From Dendrophyllia cribrosa (Eukaryota > Cnidaria > Anthozoa > Scleractinia > Dendrophylliidae): a stretch of DNA of 64,000 nt. Each line of letters starts with the position of its first letter. Position 1 is the first letter of the stretch. Below the pieces are notes generated by a model. The model saw only the letters and a list, made by a program, of their open reading frames with translations. It did not search any database and had not been told where the DNA came from. Shown here piece by piece: positions 10,779 to 23,317 of this stretch. The position numbers and the translations under genes were made by a program. Location of the stretch: positions 5,207,615 to 5,271,614 of the forward strand of contig JAJLRJ010000006.1 of NCBI GenBank assembly GCA_024195265.1. The letters run 5' to 3'.

Positions 10779-11678
10779 GGGCCGTATTCACGGAAGCATC
10801 CTAAGTCCAAAGAGCCTCCTAAGATATAACTTAGGAGATAACTGGTATTCACGAAGACCTCCTATTTTAAGACATGTCTTTTTTTTTTCTTCTAAACTTA
10901 GGACCTCCTAAATTTTTAAGACATGTCTTAACTGGTATTCACGAAGACCTCCTAACTTAAGATATGTCTTAATTTTTCTCCTAAACTTAGGAGGTCAAAA
11001 TTGACCTCCTAACTTATTAAAACATGTCTTGACAGGGCTAAATTCGATTGTTGACGAGTTTTACGTCGATTTTCAGCGTGATTATTGTGTATCACAATAG
11101 TTACCGATTAGATAAACATTTAAAAGCATTATATTGCTAAGAAAAATTAAATATTTTCAAGTGATGTCAAACAACACGGTTACTTTTATATAGGCCTTCG
11201 TGTCATTAACGGGTTCCACATTTCTTTCTCTTTGCAGAGTTATATTTCCGTTTTTCGTGAAAATAAGCCCTTGTACAAGAAATATCGAAGTAGACCCTAT
11301 TAAAATGATGATGGATTTGTTTGTTGCTTTCGCTACTGACCATGAACGAGGATATTATCACGGTTTTGCTATCTTAAATTCGAGATGAAATAAAGATTAT
11401 TGTATCGTCATTGTGATTACAACAACAATTTACACAATACAAAATATTCATTCATGTAATTTTCATAACTTATTATTCATAAGATCGCGCCATATAAACT
11501 GTCTCTGATTGGTTTACTTACCATTAAACTTAGGAGACTGCTAAGTTACGCTTACCTTAGGATGGTCATAAAATATCGTTCGTGAATAGCACTTAGGACA
11601 TATCTTAGGAAGCTCCTAAATTTTCTCTTAAGTCATATCTTAAGATATATCTTAGGTAGGATTTCGTGAATATGGCCC
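10779..11678. mobile_element. Harbinger-like MITE, 900 bp
   Basis: Ends gggccgtattcacg and, inverted, cgtgaatatggccc are flanked by the 3-bp duplication CTG (10776-10778, 11679-11681). The uninterrupted copy of the host element on the other arm (near 25370) proves this is an insertion. The interior holds repeated words tggtattcacgaagacctcc and cctaagatat in both orientations. No transposase. The 3-bp duplication suggests PIF/Harbinger, inferred only. Confidence 0.7.
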
Positions 11679-13263
11679 CTGCTCTCTTACGAGCGGATGT
11701 CTGTAAATATCGAGAATCCGACGACACTGGCAAAATTTCGAACTTCTTTTTATTTTACCAAAAGAACCTATTTAGTGACCTATTTTCGAAAATGGGTTTA
11801 AAAGGTTCGATTTCATTTTAATTTTTTCAAAATTTCGATAAGTCGAAAATTAGCCTTTTGAGTCCGCGGGTGCTTTCATGGACCATTGAATTTTGGCTAT
11901 TTTGGACCATTTTCAAAACGCTCCTGTTATCGCAACATTCGGTGTCCTACAATGCCTTTGACACAGTGAATAAAACGTCTTTTTAGCTTTCTTTTGCAAT
12001 AAAATTTTGTCGGAAATGTTAACTTTAAAAATCATTTTGGTTTTGTACAAAACACCTATCTTCGCCATGTAAACAAGAAGGCAAATTTAAGGAAACTTCG
12101 AATTAGTAAAATGCAGTCTGGTACATGAGTGTTAGGCAAAAAAACAACACTACATTATAGCTGAATCTGTCTTTTATTTATTCTGAAATTATTTTTGGTG
12201 GCCCGTGAATACAGCGCTACTGAGAGATTTATCCGTGAAGGCTATTTTTAGCTTGACACCAACATCGCATTCGATTTAATTGAATTTTAAGCGCTGGAAT
12301 GACGGCGAGCTTAAGAACGAAACAGCGAAATTGGCCCTTAAACAGGTCTTTAAGAGCCAATGTCTGAAATTTTCGAAAATCGGGCGTCACTCACAAAATT
12401 TCGGATTTCTTCATATTTTGCCCAAATAATCTCTATAGTGAAGTATTTTCAAAAATAACATTAAAAATTGTAACGGCGTTTTATTTTTTTCGAAAACGGG
12501 CAAAGTTTGAAAAACGGCAAATCGGCGGCCTTTCAGTTGTGAAACTGGCGAAAAATTACACATTTTCATCTCGCTCGTACAGAAAAACGCGATGCCATAC
12601 ATAAAAAAAATGTTGCCACAACACAAACACGCTCTTGTTCTTCACACTACTGTTATTTACTTTGGATTAGCAGTTGAAATAAGAATATTTCGGCCGTTAG
12701 AAGAAACATGATTTCTTCCATTTTAAAAATTAGCAAATTTGAACCAATTTCAACGCCGTGGAAACCCAATTGGTACGTTGAGTTTGAAAACAAAATTAAG
12801 ACAGTCTTGAAGCACAACTTCTGCTGTTTACTGTGGTGAAATATTTCTGGCGGCACTTTAAAAGTGCCCCGTCGAGAGACCAAAATGTGAAGGGTAGTTT
12901 GACACCAGGATAACTATGTGACACGAACCTGAGCGCCGACACTACGCACCAAATGTTTATCGCTAAAAATAGTTCCTTTGAGATAGAGCCTTTTTCAGAA
13001 TCGTAAAGACTTCAGAAGAACTTTATCTATCCTTTGCTAACTAAAAATGATATCTTTTAAGCAGTTTGTTGGGATACGGACACGAAAATCGATCATGTTG
13101 TGCGACCTTACAAATAACAGCGATCAACACTTACCCGCTTTTTCATCAGAAAATTAAACTGACCTGAACCTTGAATTGCGTTTATAATAAAGACAATCCT
13201 GCACTCCGATCCATTATATTGCTATGTTTGGAATATCTGAGCCTTGTAGATCATATCATAGCG

Positions 13264-16200
13264 GAGCACTAGCCGGGCCGAAGGCCCGGCTGCGGAGCCC
13301 CATACTCATAGAACCTATGCCCTCATTTTTCATGGTCATGGCTAGCGGAATGTTTCGCGGGCGCTGTCTGCAACAAAAACATGTGTGTCGGAGATGTGTG
13401 TCGCGCAAGGCTAGCGCGCATGCGCGTATGACGCCACACAACATCCGGGATCTTAGCGGAGGACTAGCTCGCGGGCGCGTATGACGTCGCAAAATATGCG
13501 CGTACGACGTCATATTGAAACCAAAGCGAGGCTTTTTTTTCGCGCGGTTACACGGCCGAATGTCACGTCAGCTGGGAAAACACTTTGATGTTTTGCTGTG
13601 TTTACTGAGCGGAGAAAACGGTTTAAATTAAAGTCGTTATTTTCCTGCATTTTTTCGTGGTTTGCTACTCAAGACAGGGATGCTAATTAAGGGATACTCA
13701 GGAGCCGCTTTAGTGGAAAAAGAAGAGCTTTCAGGGATAAAATCTTGCTTCGAGGAACTATATACGTTTTTTGAGCTATTTTGAAAAAAATAGCTCATTA
13801 GCAGGCGCAAAAGTTGGTTTGTGATGTTAGTATGTTTGTTAGCTTGTTTGTTTGTTTGTTTGTTTGTATGTATGTCTTGGGTTATGTCACACCAATCAGA
13901 TTGCCTCTAGTATGTACACCGTGTACTATGTCAGCCAATCAAATTTTCGCTTCTAAAATGGTATTACTGAAGGTCAAAGAAGGGCACTTGACATGAATTG
14001 AAAATCAGCCATCTTGAATCTCCGCGATTGTTGTCGCAAACGCTAAAAGTGTAAAGTTTTGAAAATTTCTTGCTTGGGAACTGTTCTCTAATCCCGACTG
14101 GCTTGCTAACCTGGCAATATCAAGGACATTTATTCGGAAATACCGCCTATAATGTGCCCTATGCATGAATGGTAGAATGGTCTGCGGGGGATGAGACGTC
14201 CAAAAAATGTGGACTACGGTTACGTTCATAGGTGAGCTTATACTGAAGTATGAGTATAGTTTTATTGCAAAAACGGCAAGCCGATTTCAAATAATATGAT
14301 GCGGAACATGAATTGTATGTTTCAAGCCTGGGTTTCAAGAGATTACTATTTAAAATTGGATTTTTTTTGTCAGACACGCTGTCTGCACGTGAAAATGTTG
14401 AACTTTGTCCTTATAGAAACTTGTCCGTGATGCATGGAGTTCAACAGAGAAAATGTAATGCAATTAATCTACAATTTACAGTATGTAAAACGTTTATCTT
14501 TCTTTGAATTAATGTGAGCTGATGTGTAGGTTATTAATTGTATGCCTCAAGCGATTACTATAAGCGAGAAGCGACTGTATTTTGTATGAGCAGTCACGTT
14601 GTGTGCACGTGCAAATATTGAACTTTGTCCTGGTACGTGATGAAATTCAACATGTTTTCGAGAAAACGTAATGTAATTAATTTATATGGTGCGCTAAAAA
14701 ACGCCTGTTTAAAAAATATTAGTTGCAATTTACTAGGAAACAAGCAAAATTCATTTTGGATGCGCTAAGTTTCTGCTGGTCGACATTACAGGAAAAGGTG
14801 TTTGGTTCCAAATGTTAACCTCAACAATGTTCGTGTAAGTAATTCAATTAGCTTGTGGTTTTGAGTCGAAAACAATTTAATCTAATTAGTTCTGTTTCTA
14901 TTTGCACGACTTTTTTGTGGAGAATAAAAACAGTTGTTTAAATAATATTAGTTCCAATTTACTAGGAGACTACTTATATTCATTTTTCATGCGTTTAGTT
15001 TCTGTGAAAGACTTTTCTGGTTGACATTACAGAAACAGGTGGTTCAAAGAATTTTCGTGTCACTAATTTAATTAGCTTGTGGTTTGGAGTTGAAAACAAT
15101 TTAATTTAATTAGTTTGCGTCTTCCAGGCCAAAGGAACCTTTTCCACGTGTCTTTTGTGAATAATAAAAGAAACCTTTAAATAAAGACTAGATACAAATT
15201 TCCAGGAAATAATAAGCCTTCAATTTGGATGCATCAAATTTATGTGCAGGACTTTTCTGGTTGACATTTAATTTAATACACTCATTACTGAAACAAGTTG
15301 CTCATTTCACTGGGGCCGTAGTTTCGTCAAAAAATAACTCCGGAAATCCCGTGAAAAAAAGCTAGCCGAGAAACGAGAAACGGGACCCAGTTAGTTATCT
15401 CGGTATTTTTTTTGGTAGTGGGCGGGCCGGAGGATTTGAAAAACGTATATCTGCAAGCGGTTATTTGTGCGAGTTAACTTCCGCTGTTTTGTTACTTTCA
15501 CCATTTCATATCATTTAGGTAATTTTCAAAATAGCTCATGCACGCAATGCGTGCCTATGTTTAGCAATGCGAGAGATGGGTTCGTTTTACGGATTTCAGC
15601 ACCAAAGCGGAGATTTAAAGAATTTCCAAGCACAGTAGTCGCCGGAGGGACTTAAAGGTAAAACAAATTACATTTTTCGATGGAAATTTATCTAGATATC
15701 AATCTGTGATTGACTTTTTGTTAATGTGTTCTCGTTAGTTTTGGAGAATTGTTTTTAAACGTGTAGTTTAAATTCAGTTGTATTAATTTCTTGAATTTCA
15801 TCGAAGACACGGCTCGGCCTCGATGCGCGTTTTCCGTTTTGCTTTTCAACATAAACTAATGGAGATTTAAATAAAATTTATCGAAAGAAGATTGTGTTGT
15901 CCATTTTTATGTGTTTGTTCATTCATTACATAGGTTGAAAAGCGATTTTATGTAAACAAAACAAGACTTGAATTTTATTATAGTTCTAACTTCACTCGCG
16001 TGGCCGTATGCAAATATGTTTGTATTTTTGGCAATTTTGATTTCCAAATCAGTTTCTCAGGCATTTTTTGACAAGCTACAACTGTATTTTTTAACAGTAG
16101 TCGTAATAGTTATTCTAGACGGAGAAAAAGTTGTTTTTGTGAACTTTTGTACGGTCTAAATGTACTGTGCAGACGGTCGGGTAATACTGTTTTTGAGAAT

Positions 16201-16351
16201 TGCTAAAATTGAAAAATAGCCCGGTCGTCAATATTAATCTTAATTCTTGTGCTTCCGACCTTTCACCTATTAGTTAAGTTTCATCTTAGTTAAGCTTGTT
16301 CAGAGGGTCTTCAGAGGGCGCCGCGGTTAGGCTAAGCCTAACTATATATAT
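13264..16351. mobile_element. Unclassified 3.1-kb insertion
   Basis: The segment separates gatcatatcatagcg from ttatttactcc, which are contiguous on the opposite arm (near 19450). The flanks share TAGCG (13259-13263 and 16352-16356). The left end is GC-rich with a gccgggccgaaggcccggc hairpin and CpG-rich stretches. The right end finishes with the palindromic gttaggctaagcctaac followed by tatatata. The interior is AT-rich with internal near-repeats (ttaattagcttgtggttt at about 14850 and 15065). There are no terminal inverted repeats and no plausible protein. It could be a non-autonomous non-LTR element or an unusual DNA element. Confidence 0.6.
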
Positions 16352-16530
16352 TAGCGTTATTTACTCCAAATTTGTTAAAACAACAGTCGCTAAATGACAG
16401 TTCGGAAGTTCCCACAATGTGTTGCAAAGAGATTGCGTGACGCGTAGCACGCTGGAATTTGTTGCGTGCTTATGGTATCGGTCACGGAAAGAACATTGCC
16501 GTGGAAAAGGTTTCAGGTCAGCGTCATTTA

Positions 16531-16848
16531 AGCCCCATTTACACGAGCAATTTTTCCTTGACAAGTTTACTTGCCAATTTATATTGCTCGTGTAGATTAT
16601 TAACAAGTTTTCCTTTACAATTTTCCATTGACAAGGTTTCCTTGTTTGTGTAGACGACGAGCAAGTTTCGGTTGTGCCCGCAATGCCTAAATCTGTAATA
16701 TCCTTGCCACATTTTCCTTTTTGTCCGTCTACACGAGCAAATTTCTGACTTGACAAGGAAAAATTGTCCACTATTCTCCATCTACACGAGCAATTTTTCC
16801 TTGTCAAGGAAAACTTGTCAAGGAAAAATTGCTCGTGTAAATGGGACT
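16531..16848. mobile_element. MITE with TTA duplication, 318 bp
   Basis: Ends agccccatttacacgagc and, inverted, gctcgtgtaaatgggact, flanked by TTA (16528-16530, 16849-16851). The interior repeats the words acacgagcaa and ttccttgacaag in both orientations, giving several possible hairpins. The 3-bp TTA target points to PIF/Harbinger. Open frames crossing it are by-products of the repeats. Confidence 0.75.
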
Positions 16849-16854
16849 TTATAA

Positions 16855-17880
16855 AGTGGGCTGGGGGTCGTTTAGTTGTAGAACTTGAGGCTCTAGTGGG
16901 GTCCGAGTGCATGCCTTCTATATTGATTTTTGACGTCGGGAGGCTCGAAAGTGCTTTTTACATCATTCAATACAAGATATTTTCGAAAACAAAAGTGAAA
17001 TTCAAAGATATTTTTTTCTTTTTAGCCACTATTGCACCCGCTTTCCGTTAATAGTTCATCCGAAAATTAAACTAACCCGAGCCTTGAATTGCGTTTATGA
17101 TAAAGCAAATCATGCACTCCATTGTTGTAAATAAATTCCCGCACAGCAAAAGTAGAGAAAAAAAAATCGTTCACAGCGAGCGAAAGAAAAGTTTGGAATA
17201 ATCTCGAAAAAAAATTCTTGCACAGCCTCAAGGCGGAAAACAAATCATGCATCACACGAGGCTTCTTCAATCTTCTTACAAGAGAAAATAAAACTGTAAA
17301 AGTGGTTAGCAATCTTGCATTACATTGGCCCTTCATTTTCTAGCTTTGCAAGGGCAACTATCCTCAAAATCTTCAAGGAGGGCCATCGATGGCGCTTTTT
17401 TCTTCACTGCCGGGCACGGGCACGACGCATTTCTTTTGTAACTACATCCGGGTCGACCTTCCTGTCTGTGGATTGACCAATAGTAAATTTAGCCTCCAGG
17501 TAGGCTTTCTGCTTTTCATTGAATTGGTAGAAAGGGCTGTTCCATTTCCTTTAGCGCCCAGCCCGCCTTGAGGCTTTGGCCTTTGTTTGAGCTGCTAACT
17601 GAGCTTGAAAGAAAGGAAGAAGTGCAACGCTTTCGCTGAGGAGGGTGGCGTACTGTTGTTTGGCCAGGTTCATTAGGGTGTGCCTCTCCGGTGACCAGGA
17701 GCAGGCTTCTAATGACAGATGGCGTTACAGGTCGGACGGCCGTTGAAACACTTTGTTGCAGCCCCCGGGAGGTACTAGCCTGCGAGCAAGGCTCTCGTTC
17801 TTAGGGATTGGGAGGAAGGGGTTCGGGGGGCCTCCTCCCCTCCCAAACCGCGAACCCGGTCCCGATCCCGAGAGCTTGCT
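16855..17880. other. Centre of the large hAT-like element, no gene
   Basis: Contains a diverged direct repeat (17050-17115) of the arm sequence aaattaaactgacctgaacc (13155-13210). No supported coding region. Confidence 0.45.
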
Positions 17881-17884
17881 CGCA

Positions 17885-18590
17885 AGCTAGGGGGGTACTC
17901 GGATATGTCTTGGCTGGGTATGTGCCGCTCGGGTCTCCAAATTTAGACCCCGTTTTAGAAAGAGTTTGCACTCAAAATGTTACCCCATTCTAAAAATAGG
18001 TCAACTTTTAACACTCTGATTCTAGAAAAATGATACGGAAAATGATATGCGATCTCGGATGGCAGAGCCTCGAAGCTCGCTGGGCTGTCAGCCGCCTATC
18101 CCTGATTGTCCACGGCCTTGTGGACGTGGAAAGTCAGATTCTGGTTAGGAGTACAAGTGGGCGTGTAACTAGACAATCCCAAGGTTAACACCACTTCTGG
18201 AATATCCTGCGCAGTATTTAATTTAGATTTCGTAGAAATTGCGTAACTTTCAATAGCCCATTTTTTAAAAAAGTTATTTCTTTGTTTGTTCGACTTATAC
18301 ATCAAAATACGACAATTCTGCTTCCACACAAATCAGCAACAGCTTTGATTTCAAACAGAAGATAAAGACGATAAAGTCACGATCTACAATTTCTTTATTC
18401 ACCATCTTATGAAGCTTTCGTGCGTTCGAAATATTATACCTCGTTCTAGGAAATGTCTCTAAAATGGATACCCGTTCGTTCTAGCCAGGAGTCCCAAAAT
18501 TACGACCCCGTTAGGCGGCACATACCCGTATAGGTATTTTTGGGAAGTACCCCCTCCCCCCCCACACCCCCCCCCCCCCCCTCCACACAC
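17885..18590. mobile_element. Repeat family with G/C-run ends and GTATGTGCCGC core (copy 1)
   Basis: The left end reads ggggggtactcgg followed by gggtatgtgccgctcgggtc. The right end reads, inverted, ggcggcacatacccgtatag and finishes with aagtacccccctccccc. It is an inverted arrangement about 700 bp long with no protein. Related pieces appear at 59055-59527, 61385-61762 and 62490-62570. Confidence 0.55.
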
Positions 18591-18799
18591 CCCCGGGATG
18601 CAACCTTCCTGTGGGTATGAAAATACATTTGATGTTGGACGTTCAGGACTGTTTTCCTTGTCATCGGACGTGGCTGTGACTGTAACTTGCGGTGGAGATG
18701 TCACAGAAACAGCTTTAAACCCACCGGCCGAAAACAAAACTGACAGCCAGCTGTAGCTCACATCTGTAATAGTATCACTATTCTCAGATACTTTTGCTT

Positions 18800-19060
18800 G
18801 CTTTTGAGACGTCAATATAAAGTCGTATTGACGTCTCAAAAATCTAGACAAAACTAATTTCGATTTTAAGGCGCGCGTTAATACTGCATTATATTGACGG
18901 CGTTGGAAGAAAATATATTCCGTACTGGGCTCCGTCCCCGGGGCTCCGCCGCTTCGCGACTCCGCCCAATACGGAATATATTTTCTCCCAACTAGCCGTC
19001 AATATAATGCAGTATTGCAATTGACACCTCAAAATCGAAATTAGTTTATAAGAGTATTGA
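18800..19060. repeat. Two adjacent palindromes
   Basis: Palindrome 1 (18805-18841) is gagacgtcaatataaag facing its inverse. Palindrome 2 (18887-19016) has arms of about 50 bp (tactgcattatattgacgg; gaaaatatattccgta) around a GC-rich loop. No genes. Confidence 0.65.
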
Positions 19061-20773
19061 AAACATAACTTCATAGTAGAATAAAGGCGGTGTGTTATCG
19101 CAAAAGAGTCAGCAAGGGGCGTAGTGAAAGGGTGACACCCCCCTCCCCCTCCCCCTCCCCCCCCCCCCCCCCCATAAATGACTTGTATATTTATCTACCA
19201 AATATACCTGAAAGACGATTTGAACATTAATTAAAATTGTACCAAAAACGAAGGAAACAGACTTTATACATTTATACATTTCCTAAAACGGACGTTACTC
19301 CTATGACTTTTCCACGGCAATTAATGTTCTTTCCTTGACCGATACCATAAGCACGCAGTGCTACGCGTCACGCAATCTCTTTGCAACACATTGTGGGAAA
19401 CTTCCGAACTGTCATTTAGCGACTATTGTTTTAACAAATTTGGAGTAAATAACGCTATGATATGATCTACAAGGCTCAGATATTCCAAACACAGTAATAT
19501 AATGGATCGGAGTGCAGGATTGTCTTTATTATAAACGCAGTTCAAGGTTCGGGTCAGTTTTATTTTCTGATGAAAAAGCGGGTAAGTGTTGATCGCTGTT
19601 ATTTGTAAGGTCGCACAACATGATCGATTTTCGTGTCTCTACTCCGTATCCCAACAAACTGCTTAAAAGATATCATTTTTAGTTAGCAAAGTATAGATAA
19701 AGTTCTTCTGAAGTCTTTACGATTCTGAAAAAGGCTCTATCTCAAAGGAACTATTTTTAGCGATAAACATTTGGTGCGTAGTGGCGGCGCTCAGGTTCGT
19801 GTCACAAGTTCTGCTGGTGTCAAACTACCCTTCACATTTTGGTCTCTCGACGGGGCACTTTTAAAGTGCCGCCAGAAATATTTCACCACAGTAAACAACA
19901 GAAGTTGTGCATCAAGACTGTCTTAATTTTGTTTTCAAACTCAACGTACCAATTGGGTTTCCACGGCGTTGAAATTGGTTCAAATTTGCTAATTTTTAAA
20001 ATGGAAGAAATCATGTTTCTTCTAACGGCCGAAATATTCTTATTTCAACTGCTAATCCAAAGTAAATAACAGTAGTGTGAAGAACAAGAGCGTGTTTATG
20101 ATGTGGCAACATTTTATTTATGTATGGCATCGCGTTTTTCTGTACGAGCGAGATGAAAATGTGTAATTTTTCGCCAGTTTCACAACTGAAAGGCCGCCGA
20201 TTTGCCGTTTTTCAAACTTTGCCCGTTTTCGAAAAAAATAAAACGCCGTTACAATTTTTTAAGTTATTTTTGAAAATACTTTACTATAGAGATTATTTGG
20301 GCAAAATATGAAGAAATCCGAAATTTTGTGAGTGACGCCCGATTTTCGAAAATTTCAGACATTGGCTCTTAAAGCTTTGAAAACAACATTTACATGTTTT
20401 AAGCTATAATATTCATATGATTTTTATCTAGGACGCATTCAGTTAAAATGTAAGCTATAATCATATGTATCATTGATCGACTTTGTTGCCGACGTATCAA
20501 AATACGGCATAAGTCTTTGAACAGTTCAAGGATATTTAAGTTAGGTTGTCTCGCCTTTTCCTTGTTGTAAGCAACAGAAATACAAGATTTCTTACATAGA
20601 TATCTCACAAAAACCATGGCTTGCTTGACATTACAGCATTTGATATTCGCAAAATGTTGTTACAGACGTTTCGTTATTTACACACAGTGTACTCACATAA
20701 AAATATCCGATGACTTCCAATCCAAATGTCGCAGACATAAATGTACGAGATAACATTAAGGACAGAAAAATAT

Positions 20774-21107
20774 ATAGAGGATATTACATGGCCGCGCGAA
20801 GATACGAAATTTCTCTTCGAGTGTTGAAAAATATTTCACGAGTGAGCGCAGCGAACGAGTGAAATATTTTTCAACACGAGAAGAGAAATTTCGTATCTTC
20901 AAGCGGCCATGTAATGTTCTGTTTATTATATAAACACCAATGAAATCAAACCATTTCACTTTAATATTTTTTTGTAGTCTTAAAGTAGAACAATGTGTCA
21001 ACGGTGATATTTTCACGTGTGAAGATAACATGTTATTTTCACGTGTGAAGATATGATGTTTACGCGCGAAAGCTCACCTGGTATTTCATTGGTGTTTATA
21101 TAATAAA
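20774..21107. mobile_element. Hairpin-bearing insert in the TTAA element
   Basis: This segment is absent from the opposite arm (gaaaaatattgtcac near 24290). It holds a strong hairpin with arms of about 60 bp (gaaatttctcttcgagtgtt facing aacacgagaagagaaattt), a second inverted pair (tataaacaccaatgaaat and its inverse) and two copies of ttttcacgtgtgaagat. Non-coding. Confidence 0.6.
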
Positions 21108-21454
21108 GTCACATCTTGCCGTCCATTTAGTTGTATTAAGCGATACAAAAGAAACCATCACTCGTAAATAACAAGAGGTCAGTGAAAGGCCATAAAATAA
21201 TTGGTTGCGTGACCTAGTCACGTTCACATGCACTCCCAGTGGACCGGGGAGAGATTATTTATTAAACGAAAAAAGCCAATGATGCGGGACTTGGGAAGGC
21301 TTAATTGTATTTGACTCCCACATCCCCTGAATCAAACGAAAATAAAGGCCGAAAACTGAAAGAACTGATTCAATACTACAAACTTGTCATTTTTCTCGTG
21401 GGTACCCCTGTCCGTCGCTATTATTGCCATTCTAGATGCGTACTTTCTGACTAG

Positions 21455-22250
21455 CTATTAATCAGAAAATAATTAATTATACCCTATATCTTCAAAGTAA
21501 GGACAATAACTCTATTGTTAAACAGATCTTTTTAATGTCCGCAGATCTTCACTCTTCTGGTAAAAATAGCTTCTACTCTAATCTTATAAGGATATCCGAA
21601 TTCTATAATTTGCCTGATTTTGACCCTATTTTCTTAACTGAAACTAAAATCGAACATTATGTAAACTTAATGCAACAAAAATATATCCTATATTGGCGAC
21701 ATATCATTCAACACTCTAAGAAACTCGAATTTTATAATATCTTTAAGAACGAATATACGCCTTCTCATTACTTAGACCTTACAAGGAAATCAAATGACAG
21801 AAAACAATTAGTAAAATTTCGTATAAGTAATCATAAATTAATGATTGAAATTGGTAGATATGAAAAAATCACGAGAGATGATAGATTGTGCCCTACTTGT
21901 GGATCTAATGAAATTGAAGATGAAATTCACTTCCTTTTCCACTGTCCTAAATACTCAATTATTAGGGACGGATTTTACAAGAAAATAGCGTATCACCTAC
22001 CAAATATAAAACAGTTATCTCCTTCAGAAGTTACCAATGAATTAATGAACTCTCGTAATTATTTTGTAAATATTCATTTGGTGAAATTCATTATTTCATG
22101 CCTAGATCTCCGCAATAATCAAATTATCAAATCAGACTGATTGTACTTTCCCTTTCTTTATTATATTATTGTATTTTCATTTTGTTATGTTGTAAAGCTT
22201 TGCAAGACTGTAAGGATTTATAGTCATGCAAATAAAGCTACTTGTTGTTG
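21455..22250 (+). mobile_element. Truncated non-LTR retrotransposon (LINE) 3' end
   Basis: A 5'-truncated copy inserted in the left arm of the TTAA element: the phrase gatgcgtactttct...acagcatacc is continuous on the right arm (23950-23985) but split here. It carries the C-terminal part of the LINE polyprotein and a short 3' UTR ending in ataaagctacttgttgttga, with no poly-A tail. The flanking duplication is short (about TGAC). Confidence 0.65.
21535..22140 (+). pseudogene. LINE polyprotein C-terminus (after the RT domain)
   Basis: The final 201 codons of a non-LTR retrotransposon ORF2. The zinc-binding tail is visible at about residues 119-139: CPTCGSNEIEDEIHFLFHC, a C-x2-C...H-x4-C arrangement typical of the segment following the reverse transcriptase in CR1/L2-like and related LINEs. 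The upstream segment (RFRISNHKLMIE-like, KFRISNHKLMIEIGRY) fits the same region. Reverse transcriptase and endonuclease are absent through 5' truncation. The frame is intact to its stop codon, so the copy is fairly recent. It cannot mobilise itself. Confidence 0.75.
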
Positions 22251-22447
22251 ACAGCATACCGGTTATACCGGGTTTTCGGTTAGTTTTCAAGGGGGGAGGG
22301 TGTATTATATCCGGGGGGGGCTTATATGCGGTATAAAAAAACGTTTCGGAATGAGATAATATGAAATAAGCTGAGACACACAGCATTATCAGACTTATCA
22401 AAATACGTTTTTTCACTTCATTTCAATATTGCTCTGCACTATACATA

Positions 22448-23317
22448 GGCTTCGACACAAGTTTCTCGAAAATTCCTTAAAAGTTGCCCCAAATTTATAA
22501 AAAAAAGTTGCTCAAAAGTTGCCAATTTTCCAAAAAGTTGCCGAAAAGTTGCCCCAATTTTGCCCTCTTTTTTTCACCACGAAGTTACTGGCGCGGAAAA
22601 AATAATGCGGAATTGCTTTTATTTGAGATTCATTTCTTCAGATATAGATACTTTTCTTAATAAAAATCATATTTCTTTCTTTTAACAAAACTAGATTACA
22701 AACGAAAACTGACCAGATTACTGTCCCAATAGTCAGTTGTATTATGTACACAGAATCCTTTAGCAGTGATACTAGTAAAGGCCATTGAGTAATACTAATA
22801 GACAGTCATCATTTATGGGACCAAGAGCTTTTTCCTCTGGTTGCCATTGTAGCAAAGCATTACCTCCAATGAATCAATAAAATCAATAATGATTCGTCTG
22901 GATTTTCCGCTTTCTTGAAATAGCGCCCTTAATTGGAACACTCAGGTTTGCTCCGAGCCTTTTGGCTTTCTCGATAGGATCATTTGATTCACCTTCATTC
23001 GAAGAAATGTCCTCCTCTGAACTTTCAACAAGAGCAGCCATGTTGAAAAACTTGCTCCTATTGGTGATACTGCTGACCGGAGTGACCTCAAAAACCACAG
23101 GCAACCCATTTAAGTAGCCAAAAAGAAACGGTCAGGTACTAGTACTGCTGAGAGGAGCTCACGCACTTTTTATGTCATGTTTGAGTCATATTTATCATAA
23201 GTAAGCTCTTATATCATAATCATATATTTATTAAAATACTTTTGGCTGTAAAACAAACTGAAAGTTGCCCGAAATGGCAAAAGTTGCTAAAACGTTGCCG
23301 AGCAACTTGTGTCTAAC
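22448..23317. mobile_element. hAT-like MITE with a leftover transposase exon
   Basis: Flanked by the 8-bp duplication tatacata (22440-22447, 23318-23325), and absent from the matching arm (near 23765). Near-terminal inverted words gacacaagtttctcg and its variant cgagcaacttgtgtc lie a few bases inside. The interior repeats aaagttgcc near both ends. An 8-bp duplication and a remnant N-terminal exon support hAT. Confidence 0.65.
22883..23041 (-). pseudogene. N-terminal exon remnant of a hAT-like transposase
   Basis: From an ATG at 23041 the minus strand reads MAALVESSEEDIS, then an acidic stretch, then SVPIKGAISRKRKIQTN, a basic motif that I have seen at the N-terminus of hAT-type transposases in cnidarian genomes. 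The rest of the transposase (BED finger, catalytic core) is missing, so only the first exon survives within the 870-bp MITE. Assignment rests on motif memory and the 8-bp duplication. Confidence 0.4.

Noticed and set aside
12653..12883. Open frame also found, nearly identical, at 19839-20069
   Set aside because: The two frames are the two inverted arms of the same transposon. Similarity reflects the arms, not protein conservation, and the composition shows no domain.
16361..16912. 183-codon minus-strand frame
   Set aside because: It crosses a MITE whose internal repeats produce the repeated SCRW/SCKW words; it starts and ends outside without splice signals.
22177..22416. 79-codon frame with an apparent signal peptide
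   Set aside because: It spans the LINE tail and the arm of the TTAA element, so the N- and C-terminal halves come from different insertions.
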